Positions 17,911-27,126 of a DNA stretch of 64,000 nucleotides are shown piece by piece. Each line of letters opens with the position of its first letter. The stretch's first letter is position 1. The DNA is from Roseiarcus sp963758335 (GTDB lineage: Bacteria; Pseudomonadota; Alphaproteobacteria; Rhizobiales; Beijerinckiaceae), in contig CAVWVF010000004.1 in NCBI GenBank assembly GCA_963758335.1, forward strand, positions 62,001 to 126,000, written 5' to 3'. The notes below the pieces were generated by a model, which was given only the letters and a program-made list of their open reading frames with translations, ran no database searches and was not told the origin of the DNA. Made by a program: the position numbers and the translations under genes.

Positions 17911-18813
17911 TCAGGCGGGGACTTTTGTTCTCGACGCCTGGTAGATCTCGTCGATAGCCTCGGCCAGCGCCTTATCGAACTCTGCGTCGCTCATCGAGCG
18001 CCTGAGGCCCTCGGTCAGCGCCCGCGAGAAGCTCGCGATCATGCCGTGATTTTGGGCAAGCCGCCTGCAGGCTTCGGCCCGGGTGTAGCCGCCCGAAAGC
18101 GCGACGACGCGCAGCACGCGCTTGTCCCTGATCAGCGGCGCGTAGAAGTCCGGAACCTCCGGGAGCGTCAGCTTGAACATCACCTGGCGGCCCGCCGGCA
18201 AGGCGTCGAGCCCTTTGGTCAGCTCCGAAAGAAGAATCTTTTCCGCCTCGGCCTTGCTCGGGCTCTTGATCGAGATTTCGGGCTCGAGGATTGGCATGAG
18301 GCCGTGCCTGGCGATCTGGTCGCCGAACTCGAACTGCTGCTTCGCGATGGCCGCGACGCCCTCCTTCGAGGCCAGGTTGATCACCGAGCGCATCTTGGTG
18401 CCGAAGATCCCGAGCTTCGTCGCCCGGGCGAGGAGCGGCTCGAGACTTGGCATCGGCTTCATCAGCCTGACCCCGTCTTTCTCCTCAGCGAGCCCCTGGT
18501 CGACCTTGAGGAACGGAACGACGCCACGATCCTCCCACAGGAAAGAAGGGACGGGCTTTCCCTTCGCCTCGCCGTCCATCGTGCGCTCGAACAGAATCGC
18601 GCCGAGGACCTTTTCCCCGGTGAAGGCACGCGCTGAGATGATGCGCACGCGCATTTCGTGCATCAGCCGGAACATCTCCGCCTCGCCGCTGTATTCGCTG
18701 TCCGGGATGCCGTAGAGGCGCAAGGCGCCCGGGGTCGATCCTCCGCTCTGGTCGAGCGCGGCGATGAAGCCGTCCTTGCTCGCCATCTGAGCCGTCATTT
18801 TGTCATTGGCCAT
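17911..18813 (-). CDS. fda: Fructose-bisphosphate aldolase class I
   Basis: A Schiff-base aldolase of central carbon metabolism, interconverting fructose 1,6-bisphosphate with the two triose phosphates. The 300-residue protein matches the short bacterial class I type. N-terminal FIAALDQSGGSTPGALRLYG, the ERTMDG segment, and GIFGTKMRSVI followed by MFKLTLPEVPDFY are characteristic. The lysine in the MFKLTLPE stretch is the probable Schiff-base residue. It is a single gene, convergent with the DUF488 gene (44 bases between stops). Nothing unusual is seen in it. Confidence 0.94.
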   Translation of the reverse strand: MANDKMTAQMASKDGFIAALDQSGGSTPGALRLYGIPDSEYSGEAEMFRLMHEMRVRIISARAFTGEKVLGAILFERTMDGEAKGKPVPSFLWEDRGVVPFLKVDQGLAEEKDGVRLMKPMPSLEPLLARATKLGIFGTKMRSVINLASKEGVAAIAKQQFEFGDQIARHGLMPILEPEISIKSPSKAEAEKILLSELTKGLDALPAGRQVMFKLTLPEVPDFYAPLIRDKRVLRVVALSGGYTRAEACRRLAQNHGMIASFSRALTEGLRRSMSDAEFDKALAEAIDEIYQASRTKVPA

Positions 18814-19643
18814 AATCGTGATTCCTCTTCAAGCCGCGGCGCTCCGGCGGCGATCGCGCTGACGAAGCCCACGGGCGCATGACGTCCATATCCGCGCATC
18901 GGCCGGCGCTGTCATTGACCGGCGTCAAAGGGCGACGACAGTCTATCACCCGAGCGCCTAATGTCACGCCGCCGCCGCAACTCAACTGAGCGCCACTACG
19001 GCTGCGGCGCAAAGCGGACGCGGCACCGCCGCGCAACCGGCGCCAACTTTTGACAAGACCCAGCCATTGCCGTTTTGAGCCTTTTCAATGCGTTAGATGT
19101 CTTGGGCGTCGAAACGGTCGACTGACGCACGTTACCTTGTCTATGACGAACACAAAAAAACTATAACGACAATTTCTGATTTTGGCAAGAAAATTCCGTC
19201 CGGCGGTCGACCATGAGAAATGCCTCAGGCAGGGGAGCCGACGCGGCGCCAAGGCGCAACGGGCGTCACACGGCGCGGATCGAGCACGCGCGCCGACGGA
19301 AATCGAAGCCGCATCCTGGACCGGCAAACAGGGAAGCGATTGAACGGGAGCAGGGAATTATTTTCCGCGTAACAGGGAGCGGATCCGCCCGTAACAGGGC
19401 ATGGACGCGGATCAGCCGACAGCGCGGAACGCCGTGCGGCTGCGCGAGCGGGTTCGAGGGAATGAGCGAGCGGAATTCCGGCGTGACGTAGCGTTCGCCT
19501 GACCATCGGCAACAAACGAGTCTAAAATGCGCAATTGGCGGGTTTCGCCGGAGATGGCGTTTCCGAGCGAGAGGTTGCGGCGAAGCGCTCACTTGGCGCG
19601 CTACAGACGCTTAGGCCTTGCAGACTTGTGAAACGTACGGAAT
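18814..19643. other. Repeat-rich non-coding region upstream of the TIR-WD40 gene
   Basis: No convincing gene is present. The left part should hold the aldolase promoter. The stretch 19066-19088 repeats 9358-9380 exactly. At about 19320-19410 a ladder of 'aacaggga' units resembles the one at 9680-9760. A/T-rich DNA at 19140-19200 (with a run of A at 19156-19162) is unusual for this genome and could contain the promoter of the TIR-WD40 gene, but I cannot assign boxes. Confidence 0.5.
19066..19088 (+). repeat. Dispersed repeat copy B
   Basis: Identical over 23 bp to 9358-9380 (attgccgttttgagcctttt, then caa) and preceded by a similar 'caaga' context. This second copy of a degenerate dispersed element lies 0.55 kb before the TIR-nSTAND1-WD40 gene. 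Confidence 0.7.
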
Positions 19644-22600
19644 TTGATAGGTTTTCCCACCCATCCGGCGAAGAACCGCGAAGCAGCGCGCCGGGGCCGC
19701 AAACGGAAACGCCGCATTACGCGGATCTTCATCTCCCATTCGAGCCGCGACGACGAGGCGGCTACGCGGATGAAGGCCTGGCTCGCCGCCCAAGGGTTCG
19801 AGAACGCGTTTCTCGACAAGGACAAGACGACCGGCATCCCGCCCGGCGCCGACTGGGAGAAGACGCTCTACCGAGAGGTCGAACAATCCCAGGCGGTCAT
19901 CATTATGCAGACGCCGGATTGGCTCGCTTCGAAATGGTGCTTCGCCGAGTTCACCCAGGCCCGCGCCCTCGGCAAGGCGATCTTCCCGGTGATCGAGACG
20001 AAGACCGACAGCACAAGGATTGCGCCCGACCTTCAGACGCTCGATCTGACCGGCGATCGCGAGGACGGGCTCGAGCGGCTCTCGCATGAACTGGTGCGGA
20101 TCGCGCTCGACGCCCAAGGGGGTTTCAAATGGGACGCGAGCCGCTCGCCGTTTCCGGGCCTGCTCGCCTTCCAGGAAGAGGACGCCGCGGTCTATTTCGG
20201 CCGTGACGACGATATCCGCCGACTTATCGAGCGGCTCGAGGCGCGGCGCGCCCAGGGCGGCGCCAAGCTCATCGCGCTCTTAGGGTCGTCGGGGTCCGGC
20301 AAGTCCTCGCTGCTGCGGGCCGGCGTCGTTCCGCGGCTCAAACGCGCCGGCCGCAACTGGATCGTCGCGCCGCCGATGCGGCCCGCCGAGCGCCCTGTCG
20401 ACGCGCTCGCGGTGGCGTTGGCTGCGGTCCGCGGCCCAGGCGCCGAATGGCGCAAGCTTCGGGACAACCTCACCGGCCCCGATCCCAAACGCGCGCTCGA
20501 TGATCTGGCCAACGACCTGCGCGTCAAGGCCGGCGTCGGCGAAGCACAGATCCTGATCCCGATCGATCAGGGGGAGGAGCTGTTCGGAGTCGCCGAGCCG
20601 GACGAGGCCCGGCGCTTTCTGGAACTTCTCAGCCAGGCGCTGTCGGAAAGCCTGCCGTTCCTGGCGGTTATGGCGCTGAGGTCGGACTTCCTCGGGCAGC
20701 TTCAGTCGGCGGCGGCGCTGACGGCGCGGTTCGAGGAATTTTCGCTCGGCCCCATACCGCTCGCCCGTATCCCGCAGATCATCGAGGGGCCGGCGCGGGT
20801 GGCGGGGCTCAGCGTCGATAACGTGTTCGTGCAACAAGCCGCCCGCGATGCGGAGACGGAGGACGCGCTGCCGCTGCTGGCCTTCGCGCTGCGCGAGCTT
20901 TGGGACCGGTCGCCAAACAAGTCGCTCACGCTGGAGGGCTATAAGGCGCTCGGAGACGAGAAGGCGGGGCTCACCCCGCTCGAAAACGCGGTGCGCCAAG
21001 CCGCCGATGCAGTGCTGGTCGGAGCGAAGCCGGCCGACGACGATCTGGCGGCGCTGCGAGAGGCGTTCGTGCCGGCGATGGTGCGGGTCAACGACAAAGG
21101 CCAATATGTCCGCCGTCCGGCGCGGTGGGACGAATTGCCCGCCAATTCCCATCCCTTGCTGGAGCGGTTGGCCAAAGCGCGCCTTTTGGTCGTGCGCCGG
21201 GACGGCGACGACCGCGTCGTCGAAGCGGCGCACGAGGCGCTGCTGCGCAAATGGCCGGAACTGAGATCCTGGCTGGACGCAGAGCGCGAGTTCCTGATCG
21301 GCAAGCAGCAGCTCGAGCAGGATCTGCGCGACTGGGAGCAGGCGGCGAAGGCGGACAAGACTGGCGCATTGCTGACGGGCCTGAAGCTCATCCGCGCGCG
21401 CGGATGGCTCGGTGAGTATCCAACGCAACTGACGGTGCAGGAGCGCGCGTTTATACAGGCCAGCATAGAGCACGCCGAGGCGGAAGAGCGCCGAAAGGAA
21501 GAGACGCGGCGGACCACAATCGCGAACGAGTGCCGTGCGCTTTCGGCGCTGTCGCTGGCGGCAAGTCTTCAAGGCCGGTACACCGACGCCGCCAAGCTGG
21601 CGCTCGCCGCGTGGCCGCGTTCAGCGGCGGACGAACGCCCCCAGCTCTCACGGACGATCGATGCGCTTGGAAAGGCCCTGTCGGGACCCCTGGAGGTCTC
21701 GCCGCCCTTGAAGCACGAAGATCGAGTTGTCAGCGCCACGTTCAGCCCTGACAGCAATCGGGTGGTGACAGCGTCCTCGGACAGGACCGCTCGGGTGTGG
21801 GACGCGGCGACAGGGGCGCCGATCGGCAAACCCCTGCAGCACGAGAGTTTCGTTTTCAGAGCGTCGTTTAGCCCCGACGGCGCGCTTGTGGTGACCGCGT
21901 CCGCCGACAGGACCGCTCGGGTGTGGGATGCGGCGACCGGGGCGCCGATTGGCAAACCGTTGCAGCACAAGGACGAGGTCAACGACGCGGCGTTCAGCCC
22001 CGACAGCGCGTGGGTTGTGACCGCCTCCAACGACGAAACTGCGCGGGTGTGGGATGCGGCGACCGGGGCGCCCATTGGCCAACCCTTGCAGCATGAGGAT
22101 TGCGTCTTCAGCGCGTTGTTCAGCCCCGACGGCGCTCGGGTCGCGACCACGTCCTTGGACAACACTGCATGGGTGTGGGATGCGGCGACCGGAGCGCCGG
22201 TCGGCCAACTCTTGCAGCACGAGAATGACGTCAACAGCGCGGCGTTCAGCCCCGACGGCGCGCGGGTCGTGACCGCGTCCGACGACAAGACCGCGCGGGT
22301 TTGGGATGCGGCGACTGGGGCGCCGATAGCCAAACCTTTGCAGCACGAGGGTCCGATCTATAGCGCGGCGTTCAGCCCCGACGGCGCGCGGGTCGTGACC
22401 GCGTCCGCCGATAGGACTGCGCGGGTGTGGGATGCGGCGACCGGGGCGGCGATCGGCAAACCCCTGCAGCACGAGAGTTTCGTTTTCAGCGCGTCGTTCA
22501 GCCCCGACGGCGCGCTTGTGGTGACCGCGTCCGACGACAAGACCGCGCGGGTTTGGGATGCGGCGACTGGGGCGCCGATCGGCCGACCCTTGCAGCACGA

Positions 22601-24998
22601 GAGTTTCGTTTTCAGAGCAATGTTCAGTCCCGACGGTGCGCTTGTGGTGACCGCGTCCGACGACAAGACCGCGCGTCTGTGGGATGCGGCGACCGAGGCG
22701 CCGATCGGCAAACCCTTGCACCACAAGGATCGCGTGTTCAGCGCGTCGTTCAGCCCCGACGGCGCGCTTGTGGTGACCGCGTCCGACGACAAGACCGCGC
22801 GGGTTTGGGATGCGGCGACTGGGGCGCCGATTGGCAAACCGTTGCAGCACAAGGACGAGGTCAACGACGCGTCGTTCCGCCCCGACGGCGCGCTTGTGGT
22901 GACCGCGTCCGACGACAAGACCGCGCGGGTGTGGGATGCGGCGACCGGGGCGCCGATCGGCAAACCCCTGCAGCACGAGAGTTTCGCTTTTAGCGCGTCG
23001 TTCAGCCCCGACGGCGCTCGGGTCATGACCACGTCCAAGGACAACACTGCATGGGTGTGGGACGCGGCGACGGGGGCGCCGATCAGAAATCCCCTGCGAC
23101 ACGAGGAAACCGTCAATAGCGCCACGTTCAGCCCCGACGGCGCGCGGGTCGTGACCGCGTCGTTAGACAAGACCGCGCGAGTTTGGGATGCGGCGACCGG
23201 GGCGCCCATCGGCAAATCCTTGCAACACAAGGGTCATGTCAACAGCGCGTCGTTCAGCCCCGACGGCGCGCGGGTCGTAACCGCGTCCGCCGACAGGACC
23301 GCGCGGCTGTGGGATGCGGCGACCGGGGCGCAGATCGCCAAACTCTTGCAGCACAAGGGCGAGGTCAATGACGCGTCGTTCAGCCCCGACGGCGCGCGGG
23401 TCGTAACCGCGTCCGCCGACAGGACCGCGCGGCTGTGGGATGCGGCGACCGGGGCGCAGATCGCCAAACTCTTGCAGCACAAGGACGAGGTCAATGACGC
23501 GGCGTTCAGCCCCGACGGCGCGCGGGTGTTGACTGTGTCCGACTACACAACCGTGCGTTTGTGGAATGCGGTGACAGCAGCGCCAATCGGTCAACCCGTG
23601 GAGCACGATGATGTCCTCACGAGCATGAAGTTCAGCCGCTACGGCGCACGGGTGTTGACCTTGTCCGACGACGGGACCGCGCTTTTGTGGGACGCGGCGA
23701 CCGGGGCACCGGTCGGTCAACCCTTGCAGCGCGAGGATGATGTCAACAGCGCGGCGTTCAGCCCCGACGGCGCGCGGGTGTTGACCGTGTCCGACGACAA
23801 AACCGCACGTCTGTGGGACGCGGCGACCGGGGTGCCGGTCGGTCAACCCTTGCAGCGCGAGGATGACGTCAACAGCGCGGCGTTCAGCCCCGACGGCGCG
23901 CGGGTGTTGACCGTGTCCACCGCCAGCACCGCGCGGCTGTGGGATGCGGCGACCGGGGCGCAGATCGCCAAACTCTTGCAGCACAACTATAAACTCTTGC
24001 AGCACGAGGATGACGTCAACAGCGCGGCGTTCAGCCCCGACGGCGCGCGGGTGTTGACCGTGTCCGCCGATAGGACTGCGCGGGTGTGGGATGCGGCGAC
24101 CGGGGTGCCGATCGGCAAACCCCTGCAGCACGAGAATTTCGTTTTCAGCGCGTCGTTCAGCCCCGACGGCGCACGGGTGTTGACCTTGTCCGACGACGGG
24201 ACCGCGCGTTTGTGGGACGCGGCGACCGGGGCGCTGGTCGGCCAACCCTTGCAGCTCAAGGATCACGACTGGCAGTTTAGTCCCGATGGCGCGCGGGTCG
24301 TGACCGCGTCCCACGACAAAACCGCGCGTCTGTGGGACATGGCGACCGGGGTGCCGGTCGGCCAACCGCTGCAGCACGAGGATGACGTCAGGACCATGAA
24401 GTTTAGCTCCGATGGCGCGCGGGTGGTGACCGTGTCCTATTTCGGGACCGCGCGTTTGTGGGACGTGGCGACCGGGGCGCTGGTCGGCCAACCCTTGCAG
24501 CTCAAGGATCACGACTGGCAGTTTAGCCCCGATGGCGCGCGGGTGGTGACCGTGTCCGACGACAAAACCGCGCGGCTGTGGGATGCGGCGACAGGGGCGC
24601 CGGTCGGCCAACCGCTGCAGCACGACGGTGACGTCAACAGCGCGTCCTTCAGCCGCGACGGCGCCAGGGTAGTGACCTTGTCCGACGACGGGACCGCGCG
24701 GGTGTGGGATGCGGCGACCGCCGCGCCGATCGGCCAACCGCTGCAGCACGATGATATCGTCACCAGCGCGGCGTTCAGCCCCGACGGCTCGCGGTTGGTC
24801 ACCGCATCCTTGGACAAGACCGCGCGGGTGTGGATCGCTCCGCCGATGGCGCCCAACATCATCGCGACCGCATGCAAGATGCTCGGGAGCAACCTCGACA
24901 CGGCGGGCCTTTTCACCCGTTACGGCATCGACGTCAAAGACCCGATCTGCACGGGCGACGCGCCGGCGCCTGACCCCTTGCGCATGATCGACCGCTGA
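19644..24998 (+). CDS. TIR - nSTAND1 NTPase - WD40 repeat protein (NLR-like sensor)
   Basis: A 1784-residue, three-part protein. A TIR domain at about 25-155 (RIFISHSSRDDEAATRM…) has SKWCFAEFTQA, where E102 is the likely NADase-type glutamate. An nSTAND1 NTPase follows, opening with SPFPGLLAFQEEDAAVYFGR; Walker A is GSSGSGKSS (214-222) and a Walker B-like segment is LIPIDQGEELF (about 304-314). From about residue 690, 25 WD40 units of about 42 residues (FSPDGARVVTAS-DKTARVWDAATGAPIG-PLQHE) run nearly to the end. Such STAND proteins couple sensing through repeats to NTP-driven oligomerisation and effector activation, many in antiphage defence; that role here is inference. The frame opens at a TTG at 19644 with a stop just upstream (19629-19631), so a non-ATG start is forced unless the 5' end is damaged. 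It appears monocistronic. Confidence 0.9.
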   Translation: MIGFPTHPAKNREAARRGRKRKRRITRIFISHSSRDDEAATRMKAWLAAQGFENAFLDKDKTTGIPPGADWEKTLYREVEQSQAVIIMQTPDWLASKWCFAEFTQARALGKAIFPVIETKTDSTRIAPDLQTLDLTGDREDGLERLSHELVRIALDAQGGFKWDASRSPFPGLLAFQEEDAAVYFGRDDDIRRLIERLEARRAQGGAKLIALLGSSGSGKSSLLRAGVVPRLKRAGRNWIVAPPMRPAERPVDALAVALAAVRGPGAEWRKLRDNLTGPDPKRALDDLANDLRVKAGVGEAQILIPIDQGEELFGVAEPDEARRFLELLSQALSESLPFLAVMALRSDFLGQLQSAAALTARFEEFSLGPIPLARIPQIIEGPARVAGLSVDNVFVQQAARDAETEDALPLLAFALRELWDRSPNKSLTLEGYKALGDEKAGLTPLENAVRQAADAVLVGAKPADDDLAALREAFVPAMVRVNDKGQYVRRPARWDELPANSHPLLERLAKARLLVVRRDGDDRVVEAAHEALLRKWPELRSWLDAEREFLIGKQQLEQDLRDWEQAAKADKTGALLTGLKLIRARGWLGEYPTQLTVQERAFIQASIEHAEAEERRKEETRRTTIANECRALSALSLAASLQGRYTDAAKLALAAWPRSAADERPQLSRTIDALGKALSGPLEVSPPLKHEDRVVSATFSPDSNRVVTASSDRTARVWDAATGAPIGKPLQHESFVFRASFSPDGALVVTASADRTARVWDAATGAPIGKPLQHKDEVNDAAFSPDSAWVVTASNDETARVWDAATGAPIGQPLQHEDCVFSALFSPDGARVATTSLDNTAWVWDAATGAPVGQLLQHENDVNSAAFSPDGARVVTASDDKTARVWDAATGAPIAKPLQHEGPIYSAAFSPDGARVVTASADRTARVWDAATGAAIGKPLQHESFVFSASFSPDGALVVTASDDKTARVWDAATGAPIGRPLQHESFVFRAMFSPDGALVVTASDDKTARLWDAATEAPIGKPLHHKDRVFSASFSPDGALVVTASDDKTARVWDAATGAPIGKPLQHKDEVNDASFRPDGALVVTASDDKTARVWDAATGAPIGKPLQHESFAFSASFSPDGARVMTTSKDNTAWVWDAATGAPIRNPLRHEETVNSATFSPDGARVVTASLDKTARVWDAATGAPIGKSLQHKGHVNSASFSPDGARVVTASADRTARLWDAATGAQIAKLLQHKGEVNDASFSPDGARVVTASADRTARLWDAATGAQIAKLLQHKDEVNDAAFSPDGARVLTVSDYTTVRLWNAVTAAPIGQPVEHDDVLTSMKFSRYGARVLTLSDDGTALLWDAATGAPVGQPLQREDDVNSAAFSPDGARVLTVSDDKTARLWDAATGVPVGQPLQREDDVNSAAFSPDGARVLTVSTASTARLWDAATGAQIAKLLQHNYKLLQHEDDVNSAAFSPDGARVLTVSADRTARVWDAATGVPIGKPLQHENFVFSASFSPDGARVLTLSDDGTARLWDAATGALVGQPLQLKDHDWQFSPDGARVVTASHDKTARLWDMATGVPVGQPLQHEDDVRTMKFSSDGARVVTVSYFGTARLWDVATGALVGQPLQLKDHDWQFSPDGARVVTVSDDKTARLWDAATGAPVGQPLQHDGDVNSASFSRDGARVVTLSDDGTARVWDAATAAPIGQPLQHDDIVTSAAFSPDGSRLVTASLDKTARVWIAPPMAPNIIATACKMLGSNLDTAGLFTRYGIDVKDPICTGDAPAPDPLRMIDR
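21705..24836 (+). repeat. Array of 25 WD40-coding repeats, about 126 bp each
   Basis: The 3' half of the TIR-WD40 gene is a head-to-tail array of 126-bp units with very high DNA identity, including shared codons such as gtgtgggatgcggcgaccgg. Units 13 and 14 are almost identical. Units 21 and 23 are shortened at the same place (DHDWQFSPDG, lacking the usual VNSA strand). Unit 18 carries a 7-residue duplication (KLLQHNY repeated as KLLQHE). These marks indicate recent expansion and unequal recombination. Confidence 0.9.
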
Positions 24999-25046
24999 GC
25001 CGCGGGCGGCGGGGCCAATCGCTGCCGCGCAATGACGCCCCCTTCG

Positions 25047-25667
25047 CTATGCCGTCACCCCGCCGAGGATCGTCTCGATCACCTGGGCCTTCGCCCGGTC
25101 GAAGGCGGCCGCGTCGAGCGGCCGGCCGCCGTTCAGCGACGCCATCTCGTGCGCCGCGTTGGCGTATTGCTGGGTCGTCGCCCAGATCATGTAGAAAAGC
25201 ACCTTTGGCTCGATCGGCTTGAGCTTCCCCGCGGCGATCCAGCGTTTCACCGCCCGCTCGCGCAAGGCGACCCAATCGCTCAGCGTGGTGTCGAGGAAAT
25301 CCTGGATGATCGGCGCGCCGCGCATGATCTCGGCCGACCAGATTCTCGAGGCGAGCGGCATTTCCCGCGAAAGGTCCATCTTGGCGCCGATATAGGCCGA
25401 GAGCGCCGCGCGCGGGTCCTCGCTCGAATCGAACGAGGCGGCGGCGGCGAGCCAAGCGGTCAACACGCGCTCGACCACGGCGCGATAGAGCGCCTCCTTG
25501 GTGGGAAAGTAATAGTGCAGGTTCGCCTTCGGTACGCCGGCGCGCCTCGCGATCGCGGCCGTCGTCGCGGCGGAAAATCCCGCCTCGGCGAAGATCGCCT
25601 CGGCCGCTTCGAGCAGCGCCCGTTCGTTTTCCGCGCGGACGGTCGGCCTCGGTTTCCGGCGCGCCAT
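25047..25667 (-). CDS. rutR: RutR-like TetR-family pyrimidine-responsive repressor
   Basis: A TetR-family regulator, 206 residues from ATG 25667. The helix-turn-helix is AAEAIFAEAGFSAATTAAIARRAGVPKANLHYYFPTKEAL. The ligand domain contains WSAEIMRGAPIIQDFL and YMIWATTQQYAN, typical of RutR, which binds uracil or thymine and controls pyrimidine breakdown. An AGGGGAG precedes ATG 25667; the upstream TTG at 25712 is less likely. The gene diverges from the amidase-hydA-ABC operon. The intergenic region holds an exact RutR consensus operator, which strongly supports the assignment. Confidence 0.9.
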   Translation of the reverse strand: MARRKPRPTVRAENERALLEAAEAIFAEAGFSAATTAAIARRAGVPKANLHYYFPTKEALYRAVVERVLTAWLAAAASFDSSEDPRAALSAYIGAKMDLSREMPLASRIWSAEIMRGAPIIQDFLDTTLSDWVALRERAVKRWIAAGKLKPIEPKVLFYMIWATTQQYANAAHEMASLNGGRPLDAAAFDRAKAQVIETILGGVTA

Positions 25668-25767
25668 CCGCTCCCCTTGAATGTCGTCGATCGACCCCTC
25701 CGCCGTGGTCAAATCATGCGCCGATCGGCGCCGAAACGATAGGCGTTTCCGCCCAAGGTTACGTCAT

Positions 25768-25783
25768 TTGACCATTTGGTCAA
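25768..25783. promoter_or_regulatory. RutR operator
   Basis: TTGACCATTTGGTCAA is a perfect inverted repeat and matches the known RutR consensus TTGACCANNTGGTCAA at every fixed position. It lies immediately upstream of a TATAAT box and 38 bases before the amidase start, so bound RutR would block that promoter. Pyrimidine-dependent derepression is inferred. Confidence 0.9.
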
Positions 25784-25786
25784 ACC

Positions 25787-25792
25787 TATAAT
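25787..25792 (+). promoter_or_regulatory. -10 box of the pyrimidine/hydantoin operon promoter
   Basis: A perfect TATAAT lies three bases after the RutR operator and 29 bases before the ATG at 25822. A weak -35 candidate (tcattt, 25764-25769) is 17 bases upstream and overlaps the operator. The operator therefore covers the spacer, a standard repression layout. Confidence 0.65.
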
Positions 25793-25821
25793 AGCGTCGG
25801 CAAATCTTCGGGAGGCGGTCT

Positions 25822-27069
25822 ATGGCGGATCTGTCCAATGTGCGCGTCGACGGGGCGAGGCTCTGGGATTCGCTCATGGAGATGGCCAAGATCGGCGCGA
25901 CGTCGAAGGGCGGGTGCAAGCGGCTCACTCTGACCGATCTCGACAAGCAGGGACGCGAGCTCCTCCGCGGTTGGTGCGAGGCGGCCGGCTGCACGGTCAA
26001 GGTCGACGAGATGGGCAACATGTTCGCAAGGCGGTCCGGCGAGAACGACGGGCTCGCCCCGGTCATGATGGGCAGCCATCTCGACACCCAGCCGACCGGC
26101 GGCAAGTTCGACGGCGTGCTCGGCGTGCTCGGCGCGCTCGAAGTCGTGCGCTCGCTCAACGACCTCAAGATCAGGACCCGCCGCCCGATCGAGGTCGCCA
26201 ACTGGACCAACGAAGAAGGCTCGCGCTACGCGCCGGCGATGATCTCGTCGGGCGTCTTCGCCGGCGTTTATGACAAGGAGTTCGCCTACTCCCGGCTCGA
26301 CGGAGAGGGCAAGGGGCTCGGCGACGAACTCGAGCGCATCGGCTTCAAGGGCGAGGAGCCGGTCGGCGGCCGGCCGGTGCACGCCTTCTTCGAGCTGCAT
26401 ATCGAGCAGGGGCCGATCCTCGAGGACGAGAATTTCGACCTCGGAATCGTCACCCACGGGCAGGGCCAGCGCTGGTACGAAATTCGCTTGACCGGCTTCG
26501 AGAGCCACGCCGGCTCGACGCCTATGCCGCGCCGTAGGGACGCCCTCCTCGGCGCCGCGCGGATCGTCGAGCTTGTCAACGCCATCGGCCTCAGCAACGC
26601 GCCGCTCGGCGTGTCGACCGTCGGGATGCTCAACCCCTATCCCAATTCGCGCAACGTGATTCCCGGCGAGGTCTTCATGACCTGCGAGTTCCGCCATCCG
26701 GTCGATGAAACCTTGACCGGGATGGACGCCAAGCTGCGCGAAGGGGTCGAGAAGATCACGGCGAAGATCGGCCTCGCCTACGAGCTCGAGCAGGTCTTCT
26801 ACTATCCGCCGGTCGCTTTCGACCTCGGCTGCGTCGACGCCGTGCGGCGCGCCGCAAAGCATTTCGGCTATTCGTACCGGAACATCGTTTCCGGCGCCGG
26901 GCACGACGCCTGCTACGTCGCGCGCGTCGCGCCGACCTCGATGATCTTCACCCCCTGCGTCGGCGGCGTCAGCCACAACGAGACCGAAGACATCAAGCAG
27001 GAATGGTCGACCGCCGGCGCCAACGTCCTGATGCACGCTGTGCTGGAAAAAGCCGAAATCGTATCGTGA
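25822..27069 (+). CDS. Zn-dependent amidase: beta-ureidopropionase / N-carbamoyl-amino-acid hydrolase
   Basis: An M20-type hydantoinase/carbamoylase family amidase (415 residues) that hydrolyses N-carbamoyl-beta-alanine or N-carbamoyl-amino acids to the free amino acid, CO2 and NH3. Metal ligands are visible in MMGSHLDTQPTGGKFDGVLG (His, Asp) and WTNEEGSRYAPAM (Glu); a third site is FFELHIEQGPILE. The lid domain shows GFESHAGSTPMPRRRDA, and the C-terminal SGAGHDACYVA is also typical. The start follows GGGAGG. It is the first gene after the RutR-controlled promoter and is followed by hydA, which makes its substrate, so a role in dihydropyrimidine or hydantoin degradation is well supported. Exact substrate is open. 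Confidence 0.9.
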   Translation: MADLSNVRVDGARLWDSLMEMAKIGATSKGGCKRLTLTDLDKQGRELLRGWCEAAGCTVKVDEMGNMFARRSGENDGLAPVMMGSHLDTQPTGGKFDGVLGVLGALEVVRSLNDLKIRTRRPIEVANWTNEEGSRYAPAMISSGVFAGVYDKEFAYSRLDGEGKGLGDELERIGFKGEEPVGGRPVHAFFELHIEQGPILEDENFDLGIVTHGQGQRWYEIRLTGFESHAGSTPMPRRRDALLGAARIVELVNAIGLSNAPLGVSTVGMLNPYPNSRNVIPGEVFMTCEFRHPVDETLTGMDAKLREGVEKITAKIGLAYELEQVFYYPPVAFDLGCVDAVRRAAKHFGYSYRNIVSGAGHDACYVARVAPTSMIFTPCVGGVSHNETEDIKQEWSTAGANVLMHAVLEKAEIVS

Positions 27070-27126
27070 CAATCATGTGCGGCGCCGTAAGACGCCGCCC
27101 TCGAAGCCCAAAGAGGAAGAACAGCC

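Noticed and set aside
21705..24836. Regular ~126-bp repeats as a possible CRISPR or satellite array
   Set aside because: The repeats have no spacers, keep an open frame throughout and encode WD40 blades.
21569..24916. Very long reverse-strand open frames across the WD40 array
   Set aside because: They are antisense shadows of a GC-rich in-frame repeat; the repeated Arg/Gly/Pro-rich translations match no family and the + strand shows clear WD40 units.
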